Below, one piece after another: positions 29,698-39,965 of a stretch of DNA of 64,000 nucleotides. The stretch is from Diplonema papillatum (Eukaryota > Euglenozoa > Diplonemea > Diplonemida > Diplonemidae): positions 491,352-555,351 of the forward strand of contig JAPJBO010000036.1 of the NCBI GenBank assembly GCA_030068145.1. The letters run 5' to 3'. A program made the translations under genes and the position numbers. The notes below the pieces were generated by a model. That model was not told where the DNA came from. It saw only the letters and a program-made list of their open reading frames with translations, and ran no database searches. Every line of letters starts with the position of its first letter. Position 1 is the stretch's first letter.

Positions 29698-31473
29698 TCA
29701 GCCGTCTTCCAAGTCATCGTCGTCGGAATTCCCATTATAGACGGACGGGGCGACTGACGGCGAGCAAGAGGAGACAGACGGGGGCCGGAGCCGCAGCTTG
29801 CTGGTGTTGCCGCTCTGCGTCGGGCCCAACGCGTGCCCGTCGCTGCCCAGGCGGATGTGGGGCACCCCGCCGGTGCCGCGCATGTCGATCAGCCGCCGCA
29901 GCTTTCCGCTGTTCTCACACGTCTTGAGCTCCGACGGACTGACCGCCTGAACTTCGATGTGATATTCGGGCAGCACAGCGGACGGGCGAGAGCGGCTGAT
30001 GACCTCTCGGATGTCCATCGCAAGCCTTTTTTTGGTCTCAGCGTCGACGTCCAGCTTTTTGACGCCCTTCTTCCCATGCGGCAGGACTCGGAGGGTCAGC
30101 ATGTCCCGCGACCCGCCTTCGTCTTCTTTCAAGTCGTGGATGACTTGGAAGTCGAGGAAGCCGCTTAGCAGCGGTTCGAGCTCCGAGATGAACACTTGGC
30201 TCTCGCCGAGGCTGAAGCACAGGTGCTGCCTGCCCGCGAGCCACAGCGCCCGGCGCTTTTCCGCGGCGAAGGTGACTTGCTTCAGTTTCCCGACGTCGCC
30301 CGTGTCGTACCGGCAGACCGGGACCCGCTTCCGCTGGATCATCGAGCACAGCAGCCGGCCGGAGCCCATTTCTTCGGGCGCCTGCGTGCGGACCAGCTTG
30401 ACCCGCCATTTCCTCCTGCGAATCTTCGGCTTCTCCCGCTTCCCGCCGTGCGGCGAGCCGCAAGCGATCAGCTCGTCGCCGGGCATCCAAGGCCCGTTCC
30501 AGTCCCACGCGTACTGCCAGTTCTTGTCGCACTCCCACTTCCCGGAGAACCCCCAGATGCCGTGCTCCTCGGCGTTGGGCAGCTTGACCTCGCTTCGCCG
30601 CATCGGCTTCAGGGCCGCGTCTGTCCACGCGCTCGGGTCCTTCTTCATCAGCTTGTTCTTCCACCCTACCAGCGGGAACTTCCTCTGGTTCTCGTAAACC
30701 TCGGCCCAGTCCTCCATGTTCGCCGACGGGATCTCCTGCGGGTGCACCGGTTTGAGCGCGATTTCGAGGGTGCGGGTAGGCACCAGGAGGATGGTCTGCA
30801 GATCGCGGAGAAGGGGCGGGGAGAACCCGATGATGCCCGTCTCAGCGGTGCCGTAGATCGCGCCGACGACCGGTTTGAACAGCTTCCCGTGCTGGTCGGA
30901 GCCGAAGACGGTCTCGAACGCTGACATCTGCGACGCGTGCGGGATGTTGCCATACAGCACGAGCGTCGTCACCGGCAGCATCGCACCTTCCCCCTGCAGA
31001 TACCACGCCAGCTGGGCGAGCCTATTGGTGGTCGCAACGATGGCATTCGCGCCGAACTTCTGCGCGATACGCACCACGTAGTCATCGGAAGAATGCCCGT
31101 CGCAAGGCAGAACAGACGCCCCGCAGCCTTCCATCAACCGTTGGATGGCCGAATAGATGGGGTAGCTAGACCCGGATAGCAGGTTCACGACGACTTGGCC
31201 GCCGGAAAAAAACCCCAGGTCGTCGCAGAGGGCCTGGGCGCACTGGACCTCCTCGTCCCACTCCTTCGCCGCGATGGGGGTGTAGAACTTCTTCGCGGTC
31301 GCCATGCCGCCGGAGCCGACCCAAATCAGGCCGCCGCGCCCGCCGAGGGTTTCCTCGTCGTACTTGCCGAGCCCGGTGTGGAACGCATCCTTCGTCGTCG
31401 CGCCCTTGTCGACGTCGAGTTCGATGCCGGCGTAGATCGGGTTCTTCTTCGCGGCGGTGACAACGTCTTGCAT
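29698..31473 (-). CDS. PaaK-like adenylate-forming enzyme
   Basis: 591 residues from the ATG at 31473, intronless. Motifs of the AMP-forming ligase superfamily occur in order: a phosphate-binding-loop-like GSGGMATAKK (residues 53-62), YGTAETG (207-213) and RYDTGD (388-393) followed by a C-terminal small domain. Overall layout is closest to phenylacetate-CoA-ligase-type enzymes, which activate a carboxylate with ATP and usually transfer it to CoA. The substrate cannot be read from sequence. The usual SGT core is altered to GSGG-M, so activity is not certain. Residues 90-206 are poorly conserved relative to textbook members. The gene is flanked on both sides by decayed copies of its own ends. 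The frame runs on upstream without ATG into 5' sequence that is itself repeated, which supports 31473 as the start. Confidence 0.75.
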   Translation of the reverse strand: MQDVVTAAKKNPIYAGIELDVDKGATTKDAFHTGLGKYDEETLGGRGGLIWVGSGGMATAKKFYTPIAAKEWDEEVQCAQALCDDLGFFSGGQVVVNLLSGSSYPIYSAIQRLMEGCGASVLPCDGHSSDDYVVRIAQKFGANAIVATTNRLAQLAWYLQGEGAMLPVTTLVLYGNIPHASQMSAFETVFGSDQHGKLFKPVVGAIYGTAETGIIGFSPPLLRDLQTILLVPTRTLEIALKPVHPQEIPSANMEDWAEVYENQRKFPLVGWKNKLMKKDPSAWTDAALKPMRRSEVKLPNAEEHGIWGFSGKWECDKNWQYAWDWNGPWMPGDELIACGSPHGGKREKPKIRRRKWRVKLVRTQAPEEMGSGRLLCSMIQRKRVPVCRYDTGDVGKLKQVTFAAEKRRALWLAGRQHLCFSLGESQVFISELEPLLSGFLDFQVIHDLKEDEGGSRDMLTLRVLPHGKKGVKKLDVDAETKKRLAMDIREVISRSRPSAVLPEYHIEVQAVSPSELKTCENSGKLRRLIDMRGTGGVPHIRLGSDGHALGPTQSGNTSKLRLRPPSVSSCSPSVAPSVYNGNSDDDDLEDG

Positions 31474-31539
31474 GCTTTCGCCGCTTGACGTATCACCTTC
31501 CCAACCCCGCCCGCCCCTGCCACAGCCTGGAAAAGTGTG

Positions 31540-32560
31540 AAATCGGTTTTCTTGTCCTTTTCTGCCTAGAGGTTTTCGTGCCCCTGCCACAGCCTGGAAA
31601 AGTGTGAGAATCGGGTTTTTTGTCGTTTTCTGCCTAGAAGTTTTCGTGATAGTCTGCAGATTGCTTTAGCTATGTTAATGCCTAGCGTTTAGCACGTCTT
31701 GGCCAAAAAATAAGAGTTGGTTGGAAAACGCCACGCAGAGCGCCGGTCTGTTCCTCCGGGTTCAGGTCGTTGGGGACGGACACCAAAAAGGCGAGCAAAT
31801 AACCTCCTCGTCCCACTCCTTCGCTGCGGTGGGCGTGTAGAACTTCTTCGCGGTCGCCATGCCGCCGGAGCCGACCCAAATCAGGCCGCCGCGCCCGCCG
31901 AGGGTTTCCTCGTCGTACTTGCCGAGCCCGGTGTGGAACGCATCCTTCGTCGTCGCGCCCTTGTCGACGTCGAGTTCGATGCCGGCGTAGATCGGGTTCT
32001 TCTTCGCGGCGGTGACAACGTCTTGCATGCTTTCGCCGCTTGACGTTTCACCTTCCCAACCCCGCCCGCCCCTGCCACAGCCTGGAAAAGTGTGAAATCG
32101 GGCTTATGCCTGGAAGCTTTTCGTGATATTCTGCACATGCTATAGCTCTTATGGCCTCAGGGTTTCGCACGTCCTGGTCAAAAAGAAGAGTCGGCTGGAG
32201 AATGTCAAGTGGAACGCATCCTTCGTCGCTCGCGCCCTTGACGACGTCGACTTCGATGGCGTAGATCGGGTTCTTCTTCGCGGTGACAACGTCTTGCATG
32301 CTTTCGCCGCTTGACGCCTCCTGGAAGAGTGCGATATATCGGGTTTATGCCTCGTGAAATTCTGCAGATGCTTTAGCTACTAAGACCTCAGGGTTTCGCA
32401 CGTCCTGGTCAAAAAGAAGAGTTGGCTGGAAAATGTCAAGTGGAACGCATCCTTCGTCGCTCGCGCCCTTGACGACGTCGACTTCGATGCCGGCGTAGAT
32501 CGGGTTCTTCACTGGCGGTGACAACATCTTGCGTGCTTTCGCCGCTTGACGTTCCACCTC
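31540..32560 (-). pseudogene. three decayed copies of the 5' end of the PaaK-like gene
   Basis: Copy 1 (coding-like part about 31,800-32,028) matches the first about 75 codons of the gene almost perfectly and keeps the ATG at 32028, then stops matching just after EWDEEV. Copy 2 (about 32,190-32,299) keeps its ATG at 32299 but has deletions and frameshifts. Copy 3 (about 32,420-32,535) has lost the start codon (ACG). The upstream sequence (CAGCCTGGAAAAGTGTGA, TTTTCGTGATATTCTGCAGA) is repeated with each copy. Confidence 0.87.
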
Positions 32561-35500
32561 ACCCCTCCAGAGCACCGAGGGGAGAGGCGAAAAACGCGCC
32601 AACGACTGGGACTGGCCTGAGGGTCCCCCTCGGGTGGTTCAATTTCCTCGCACATTGCACCAGGGTCTATGGTCGTTGTTCATCACGTCGTTTCTGTGTA
32701 TCCGGCTGCGTCAGAGTAGAGAGCCGGTTCACGGAATCAGCCAACAACACCCCTCACGACGAGGTTGGACACGACACAGCACTTTCAAGTGTACAAAAAG
32801 CAGGACAAGGAAACGAGCACGAAATGTGAGGTCCAGCTTCGGAAACCGCTAATCACGGAATAGCGCAGTCGGAATAAATGAAATACAAGAAACGATGAAT
32901 AAGACGCTGGGTGTGAGGGGGTGTGGCAAAGGAGAAGAAACGAGAGCGCGGGACGAAGCAAAAAAAAAGAAACAAACAAAAGGGGGGCACGGCTTTGGGG
33001 GGTGATGCTTGCTGCTTAGCTGTTCGAGTAAGACATTGGAGGAACTCGCAGCTCGCCGCCCACGGACTGACGGAAGCGAAGGGGGGAAGAGGTCGTTTTT
33101 GCTGAACGCTTACAGGGGAGAACATTACTTCTTCGGGGGGCGGGTGCTCCTTCAGTCATTCCTGCGCAGTACGTGCTGTACGCAAAGGGTTTTAACTTGA
33201 AACTGGCCGTGTATACCTCGTGCACAGCATCGCACTTCGCCAGACAAACTTTCAAACCCCTTCTTCCCTCCCGCTGTTTGGCGTCGTCTCACATGCTAAG
33301 TACTCGGTGACCACAAAACCTGCACCCACACGGGCGCCTTCCGCTGCATTGGGAAGCTTTATTTTGAACTATCCATTTTTGGTAAGATGCCGTAGGTATT
33401 GCAAAAAAGCTGGTCGATAGTTGATCATCATCATGATTCGCGGCACTTCCCCGTGCGAGCGGGTCTCAGAACAGGCTCAAAACAGTGTGCACCAGTGCTC
33501 GCACCAGGAGTTTGGAACAGCTAGGCGGGCCAAGCTCAATGCACAGATAGAGCTTGCCACATCCTCAGGTGAGGTGTGGCTGGCCGGCTTCCCCATCACC
33601 AGGCAGCCTGAAGGCTTGCAAACCCGGGCGAAGGGCCGCATAGGGAGGTGTTTCCTTAAGTACAAAAATACTCGACGTTGCTGCTTCGACTCCGAATGGA
33701 AGGGAGGAAATATAGAGGTAAGAGGCAAATACGATACGAACACAATCTGATTGTTCTTTGCTTACACCACCGTGTGTTGCTTTCTCATTCAGGACTTTTA
33801 CCTGTTGTGTTTGTGTGAGGGGGTAGACCCGCATGACCTCACGTCCGTTCAACACGTGGTTCGGTAGTTACAGCACTTGGGATCCATTCTGTTCTTTGTC
33901 TGGCAGCATCGTCGAGCATTTCCTTTCAAGCTGGCGCTTATGTGAGAATAGTTGAGTTGCAGCTCTTGACAAAGATAGAGAGAGAGAGAGAGAGAGAGAC
34001 GAGTTAGAGTGCAGGGACCATCTCTCCGAGGAGTATCCGGTCGCCCCACTACTATCCCGTACTACTACGGCGGGCGCAAGTCGTTGCGCCGTGGGCGCGG
34101 AGCGAGCCGTGGCCCTGTCAAAGATGATTGTTGCACCGATGGTGGCGCAGCCGGGGGCGTTCTGACTGGCGGACGAGACCGCCTGGCAGGCGTGTGTTGG
34201 CACGTTGTTTCGCGGGCTCTCCTCCTTTTGGCAATAGCCCGCCCTATGGCGGCGGCTAGCATCTTGACAGAGAATCTCAACTCCCACTGAACATAGGGTA
34301 GATAGATGGAAAAAAGAAAGTGTTTTTATTCTTCGCTTTTTCTCACGAACGGGGGGGTCGGTCCTGCTTTTGGCTTTGTAGGTTCTCCCGACTCCCTAAT
34401 TCGTGGTCAGCACAAACTCAAGAGGTCTAGTCAACTATTCCCTGTAGTATTGGCATACTTTCAAAAAGAAAATGGTTCTTGTCCCGCGCTCCAGAAAAAG
34501 AGAATATGGGGGAGGGGGAAAAAGCGAACCCAGCGCGTTCTATTTCGGCGACTGCTGATTTCCTCTCGAGTGGTGCTTGATGTCGCTCAAGTACACTGTT
34601 AGAGTGCCGCAGCGCGTTGAATCCGGGAATAAAAAGGCATGGAAATTAGTCGGATATTTTTGTTGCTAGCCTAGCGTCCTGTGTTTTTCTAGCACAAAAG
34701 CGCGGTCCCACGAGACCGTCATTGCAGTGAAGTGTCAAACACCACTACTCGGGGCGGTTTTGTTGCAGTAACGAGTCACTCGTTCAATTCTTTGTAGAAC
34801 GGCGGTTGGGTGCCAGCTCTGTATTGCCAGCCCTGCACCTCCTTGTGACGAAACAACCACCTGACTAAACATGTCCGGTCTGTAGATGCTTAGATTCGGG
34901 CTTTCGTCCGATGTTCCTGGGCATGTGGAAACTAATGCAGTCCACGTAGGATCGGATGCGAGGGAAGAATCCTAGTGTAACAAAACGCCAACGAACTGCC
35001 ACGCGAGTGTAGTTAATACACGCAGTTCGCGGGTGTCTGCGAGGAGCCAAAGATTGGTCGAAAGTGGCCGTCGCTACTCCAATCAATGTTGCAAATATTT
35101 CAAATGCGCCCTTTGTGGCACACCCTTTGCTTTAAACGCCAAAAAGACGAAAGCAAAACCTGGACCACGTCGTAAGAAAGGTCCTCGGATGAATGTGTTT
35201 GGTAACTGGGATCTGGTCTGAGAGTGCATATCCTGCACCACTTTCATGCAGATTCTTTCAAATCTGGGGTGCGCATTTGAGAGATCTGTTGCAAGATCTT
35301 TACAAAGCGCCCAGTTTTGACATGCTGAGCTTATCATGAGCTGAAGTTTACTCAAAAGCTTCCCTTACTCGAAATTGCTGAAGCTAGTATGTTTTGTAAC
35401 ACGGCTCGCATGCACGCTTGATGCTGCAGCAAGTCCTCTCGAAAAATAGGAATGCAAGACCCCCTGATCTGCTTATTTCTGTTTCCCCGCGGTGTTGTGC

Positions 35501-36290
35501 GCACCTAGTAGTCCTCCTCGTTGTTTTCGCTCTTGACTCTCGGACCAATTCTAAGTTGGAGGTCTACAGCGGGTTTGGTGCAGGTGCATAGGAAGGATGG
35601 GGTTTTAGTTTAATGTTAAGGGGAGGGAGGTTGATACACAAGAAGTCCTCGGGGGCTGCCTGTGGCCCGTTGCTAACTTCGGCGGAGGCTGGTGTGAACC
35701 CGGCACTACACCTCCTGTGCTTCGTGTGCAGCATATCATCATTTGCAATGTGAGCTCATATTGCGTTGAGGCACCGGCTCGGTGACAACTTGCAACTGAC
35801 GGCCTCCTCGAGTCTTCCTACATAGCAGGTGCTTCCTCAAAACAACATTCCGGAGTTGGGGCTTACACCGATAAACGAAGTAAAGTAACGAACGATCAGC
35901 ATATACTGATCAAGGATGGTGAGAATGAGAACAGATTCTCGTTCATCGCACGAAACTCACTCTTCTTGGCTTCGCTTACCTTTTCATGCGACCGTTGTTC
36001 CGGAAATGTACCCTCTAGCCCTTCAGCAGCCCTGCCGTATAAAATGCTCGAGACGCAGGTGGGAGGGGAGGACGAATTTAGATGACGGAGTGAATCTAGG
36101 CAATAATCCAAACAAAACGAAGTGACAAAGAAAGACGGTAGACGTAGTAGGTAGTGGCGCGAGCCTGCGAATCTCGCTACAACGCATCACGGGCACGTCC
36201 GTTACGTGCCCAAGATTCCGACTAGCTGGGCTGAGGATCCGCGTGTCTGGCTTGTGTTGCAGCGCCTTGAGTTGAGTGTATCTGGTTTCG
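32561..36290. other. repeat-rich spacer
   Basis: No protein family found. Contents are a reversed family-C copy (33,663-33,945), a family-D GA repeat (33,978-34,070), and a family-J repeat (34,290-34,480). A plus-strand frame near 35,090-35,221 has one CxxC pair (KCALCG) followed by a basic stretch, but no family match. Confidence 0.5.
33663..33945 (-). repeat. MITE-like repeat, family C (copy 4)
   Basis: Reverse orientation, both ends visible: AATACTCGACGTTGCTGC at the left and CGTCGAGCATTTCC at the right, then AAGCTGGCGCTTATGT. A family-D GA repeat begins 30 bp further on. Confidence 0.75.
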
Positions 36291-36600
36291 CCTGGGATTG
36301 AATCAGACCAGGGTAGGTACGGATCGAATCTGGCCAGAGTAGGTGCGGATTGAATCCGACCAGAGTAGGTACGGAATGAATCTGACCAGTGTAGGCACGG
36401 ATTGAATCAGACCAGGGTAGGTATGGACTCAATCTGTCCAGGGTAGGTACGAATCGAATGTGACCAGGGTACCTACGAGGGTAAGCACGGCTTGAATCTG
36501 ACCAAGGTAGGTACATCGAATCTAACCAGGGTAGGTACGGATCGAATCTGACCAGGGTGGACACGGATTGAACAAGAGCAGAGTAGACACGGGCCTACTC
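36290..36600. repeat. 30-bp minisatellite
   Basis: About ten imperfect copies of a 30-bp unit with GAATCTGACCAGGGTAGGTAC and variants such as CGGATTGAATC. The unit length divides by three, so long periodic frames exist on the minus strand (Arg-Phe-Asp-Pro-Tyr-type repeats), but I do not regard them as genes. It lies just beyond the outermost copy of the canopy-like gene's 3' end. Confidence 0.85.
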
Positions 36601-36604
36601 CGGT

Positions 36605-37570
36605 TGAAAAACGTGGAGCAGCAGAACTAATACGTCCTCGGCCTGGCTTCAAACTGCAGGCCGAAGATGGGCCGGCACCGGAAGACGGCCGCCGTGTGCG
36701 GCTGCGAGAAGTTGAACTGCGTAAGGTCGTGCCCGGGCTCGAAGGGGGTGGGGTACGGGGGGGAAACGTCGGGCGGAGCAGGGTCACCCACTGAAGACCG
36801 AAGTGGAGAAGGTTTCCGTGTCAACAGCTATTGGACATGGGTCAGTCGGTCCTGTGGCAAGGTGGAATGGCTCACCTCAAAGGTGCCACTGAATAGCTTG
36901 CTCGGACGAGCAGGATTGCCAAAAGGGAATGCGTGAACATTCCGCAACCCGAATGCAGAGATCTCAAATGGTAGCACATTGACGGTCCTGTTGACCATGT
37001 CCAGAGGCTCCGGATAATGCAGTCGTCTGGGGTCCGGTAGTTCGGTGGCATCGCCTTTGCGACCACCTGGCTTCAAGCTTCAGGCAAGCAGGGTCTCTTT
37101 CGGGAGGTGGTCGCTCGCAGTTACGAACAACGAGTCAACGTCCGTCCCCATCGGAGAACTTCGCATCCGAGACATGGGTCTGGTCTGGTCTGGTCAGAGA
37201 AAGAAGTCGGCTTCGGCGGATTCACAACTCCTGACCGGTTCCGACGAGGGCTTCTTCGCTTTCTTGGCGCCGTTAGGACGGCCGAAGATGAGGCGGAACC
37301 GGAGGACAGCCGCCGTGTGCGGCTGCGAGAAGTTGAACTGCGGGAGGTCGTGCCCACGCTCGAAGGGTGTAGGGTACGGGGGCGACGTCCGGCTGTGTGT
37401 GCAGGGTCACCCAAGTGTAGCTTGGCTCCCTTCGGCGCCTCGCTGGCTGGCGGTTCTCCTCCAGCTGCCGAGGATCCCTTTCAGGAGGTGGTCGCTCGCA
37501 GTAACGAACAACAACGAGTCAAACGTTCCCATCGGAGAACTTCGCATCCGAGACGTGGGTCTGGTCTGAG
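36605..37570 (-). pseudogene. decayed copies of the 3' end of the canopy-like gene
   Basis: At least two long copies, 36,605-36,850 and 37,200-37,570, plus a partial at about 37,070-37,200, each repeating the end of the adjacent gene (template 37,600-37,960). Diagnostic words are GACGGCCGAAGATG, GTGTGCGGCTGCGAGAAGTT and GTGGTCGCTCGCAGT. The copy nearest the gene keeps most of the 3' coding block with frameshifts; the outer one is shorter. A 180-bp unrelated stretch (36,850-37,050) splits them. Confidence 0.85.
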
Positions 37571-37582
37571 AGACAAGTAGAA

Positions 37583-38827
37583 TCACAACTCCTCGTCCGC
37601 CTTCCCCGCGGCCGGTTCCGACGAGGGCTTCTTCGCTTTCTTGGCGCCGTTGGGACGGCCGAAGATGGGGCGGAACCGGAAGACAGCCGCCGTGTGCGGC
37701 TGCGAGAAGTTGAACTGCGGGAGGTCGTGCCCGCGCTCGAAGGGCGTAGGGTACGGGGGCGACGTCCGGCTGTGCAGGGTCACCCACGTGTAGTTCGCCG
37801 CCGCTGGCTCCTTCGGCGGCTCGCCGCCTGCCTCCGCTTCCGCCGCGGGCTCGGCGGGCGCTTCTTCGGCGATCAGCACCCCGGCCGAGAATTCCCACCG
37901 GACAGGGTCCCTTTCCGGGTGGTCGTTCGCGGTTGTGAACGAGAACGCGTCGACGGTCACCGGAGTCGGAACCTCGAGGATGACGCCCAGTTTGTGGCTG
38001 TTGAGCCACTTCGTGGTGGCGTTGCTGTCGAGGACGCTTTCGGGGCCTTCGTTCTTCGGCGGCGCCGTCGGCGACTTCCCGTCGAGTTTGACGGTGAAGT
38101 TGAGTCCCGTCAGGTTCAGCCGGACGCCGGCGAGGGACAGGTGGATGTCCGCGATTTGGTGCTTGCCCGCCGTCCCACCCTGCCGCTGCTCCGCCCAGTC
38201 CTGCCTCTTCTTGTCCTCATACTTCGCCTTCTTCGCGGCCTCCTTCACCTTCGCCTTCGCGAGCACCGCCGGGGAGCACACGTTGTCGATCTTCTCGCAC
38301 AGCCCCTCTTCGAAGCGGGGGAGGTCTAGCTTTTCGGCCATCACCAACGCGTGCGCTTCTTCGTCGTTGTCGCCGACTAGCTGCTCGCAGTAGAACTGCA
38401 GCGTTTTCTTGACGTCGGAAAAAATCTGCTTCTCGGACGACACGTACGCCGCCGAAGAGGCGCCCGCGTCGCTGTCGGTGGTGAACACCCGCTCCCCGTC
38501 GACTTCGCGGATGAAGTAGCTGGGGAAGCTGTCGCAGAGGCCCTCGATGGTCTCGATGGCGAGGATTTCGCTGTTCGCGTAGTCCATCTTCTTGACGCCG
38601 CCGTCGCCGTGCGGGTCCCACTTGCCGGTGCCGAGCCGGTGGGACACTTGGATCGGCTGCTTCTCCTGCTCCAAGTGCTTCTTCTTCTTCTCGACCATCT
38701 CCTTCGCGATCGCCCGGCACGCGCTGCACTTCAACACGCCGGCATGCAACAACCGGTCGGCCTCCGCCGGCGTCCCGCTGAGCAGCAGCACCGCCAACAC
38801 GATACCCCACGACCAAGCTCGTCCCAT
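37583..38827 (-). CDS. canopy/saposin-like ER protein with discoidin-like C-terminal region
   Basis: 414 residues. A signal peptide (about 1-23: basic start, LAVLLL core, AEA cleavage site) leads into a domain with six cysteines (34, 37, 98, 147, 177, 184) in a CxxC-C-C-C-C pattern, as in canopy (CNPY) proteins, ER co-chaperones of the saposin-like fold. A basic charged linker follows (190-215), then a beta-rich region (about 225-390) with DSNATTKWLN, VDAFSFTTANDHPERDP and FNFSQPHTAAVFRF that resembles a discoidin/F5-8C-like carbohydrate-binding fold. It ends DEEL, a plausible ER-retention variant of KDEL. This pairing of domains is unusual to me. The start at 38827 is chosen because it begins the signal peptide. 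Intronless. Ends are duplicated on both sides. Confidence 0.75.
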   Translation of the reverse strand: MGRAWSWGIVLAVLLLSGTPAEADRLLHAGVLKCSACRAIAKEMVEKKKKHLEQEKQPIQVSHRLGTGKWDPHGDGGVKKMDYANSEILAIETIEGLCDSFPSYFIREVDGERVFTTDSDAGASSAAYVSSEKQIFSDVKKTLQFYCEQLVGDNDEEAHALVMAEKLDLPRFEEGLCEKIDNVCSPAVLAKAKVKEAAKKAKYEDKKRQDWAEQRQGGTAGKHQIADIHLSLAGVRLNLTGLNFTVKLDGKSPTAPPKNEGPESVLDSNATTKWLNSHKLGVILEVPTPVTVDAFSFTTANDHPERDPVRWEFSAGVLIAEEAPAEPAAEAEAGGEPPKEPAAANYTWVTLHSRTSPPYPTPFERGHDLPQFNFSQPHTAAVFRFRPIFGRPNGAKKAKKPSSEPAAGKADEEL

Positions 38828-38929
38828 CCTCAGACCCCCCTTTTCTTGTTGAAAAAGGAGCGCTGCATGGAGTGAGGGGTTAATCTTAGTTTTCTTAGAA
38901 CAGCGTTTTTTGGCAGAATCCTGCCTCAT

Positions 38930-39535
38930 GTATGTTTGATGCGTGGAGGAAAATCTTAGAAGTCTTATGTTTAGACAGAACACTTTTATGCGTAGGGGGT
39001 GGATGATAAAGAATAAACTCGGTAGTTTCGAACCGCGTAGTCCATCTTCTTGACGCCGCCGTCGCCGTGCGGGTCCCACTTGCCGGCGCTGAGCCGGTGG
39101 GACACTTGGATCGGCTGCTTTCTCCTGCTCCAAGTGCTTCTTCTTCTTCTTCTTCTTCTTCTTCTCGACCATCTTCTTCGCGATCGCCCGGCACGCGCTG
39201 CACTTCAACACGCCGGCATGCAACAACCTGTCGGCTCAGCAGCCCGGCCAACACGATACCCCACGACCAAGCTCGTCCCATCCTCAAACCCCTCTTTTCT
39301 TGTTGAAAAAGGAGCGCTGTATGGAGGAGTGGGTTGTTAATCTTAGTTTAGCGTTTGGGCAGAATCCTGCCTCATGTACGGTTCTCTAGCCCCCTAGTGT
39401 TTCTTCTCGATCACCTGCTTCTGCACTTCAACCGGCATTCGGCTCCCGCCGGTGTCCCCGGTGATGGCAGTACCGCCAACATGATACCCCACGACCAAGC
39501 TCGTCTCATCTTCAAACCCCTCTTTTGTGTTTCCG
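38930..39535 (-). pseudogene. decayed copies of the 5' end of the canopy-like gene
   Basis: Copy 1 (about 39,025-39,330) repeats the signal-peptide and first cysteine region (CGATCGCCCGGCACGCGCTG) with the CTT-repeat expanded and frameshifts, and repeats the 5' non-coding sequence (TTGTTGAAAAAGGAGCGCTG). Copy 2 (about 39,395-39,530) is a shorter remnant (CACGACCAAGCTCGTC, then CTTCAAACCCC). Confidence 0.85.
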
Positions 39536-39587
39536 ACGATCCCGGGTGGGCGCCAAGAGGGTTGAAGTATGACTAAAGATAAAGTGG

Positions 39588-39965
39588 TGTCACCTGAGGG
39601 GGTAATCTCATGGCCGCCCACGTGATAAGCCGTTAAGCATTGAGTTCTTTTAAGTACATGAACCACATGGATTAGCATGCACTGTACCGTTAAGCAGTGT
39701 GAACTTGAAATGCAGGTACCACAGGGGTAAGCTTGCATTTGTCATAGGCTAGGGTTACTTGAATACGTCGTCCGAGGACGATCTCAAAGCGGACGAGGAC
39801 GGTGATAATAGGCTGGTGATAACCAGCTCCATTTTTTGTTTGTTGCGCTTTCGCGCCGGCTGTCCTGCCGAAGCAGTCGCTCGAGGGGGCGATCATGTTG
39901 TTCCGTTAAGCAGCGGCCGCCGGCTTATCCCGTGACACCTTTTATATGTACATTATTGAAAGAGT
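39588..39965 (+). repeat. MITE-like repeat, family E (longest copy)
   Basis: Left end GTGGTGTCACCTGAGG and right end CCCGTGACACCTTTTATATG, giving inverted GGTGTCAC words. The interior has GCCGTTAAGCA and CCACATGGATTAGCATGCAC. Shorter relatives: 49,526-49,690, 61,335-61,470 (left end missing) and the triplicated form at 13,123. Confidence 0.7.

Noticed and set aside
35033..35221. Small zinc-knuckle gene
   Set aside because: A single CxxC pair and a basic tail are not enough; no family and no second metal ligand pair.
36202..36564. Periodic 10-residue repeat protein
   Set aside because: Explained by the 30-bp minisatellite; no start context or flanking coding sequence.
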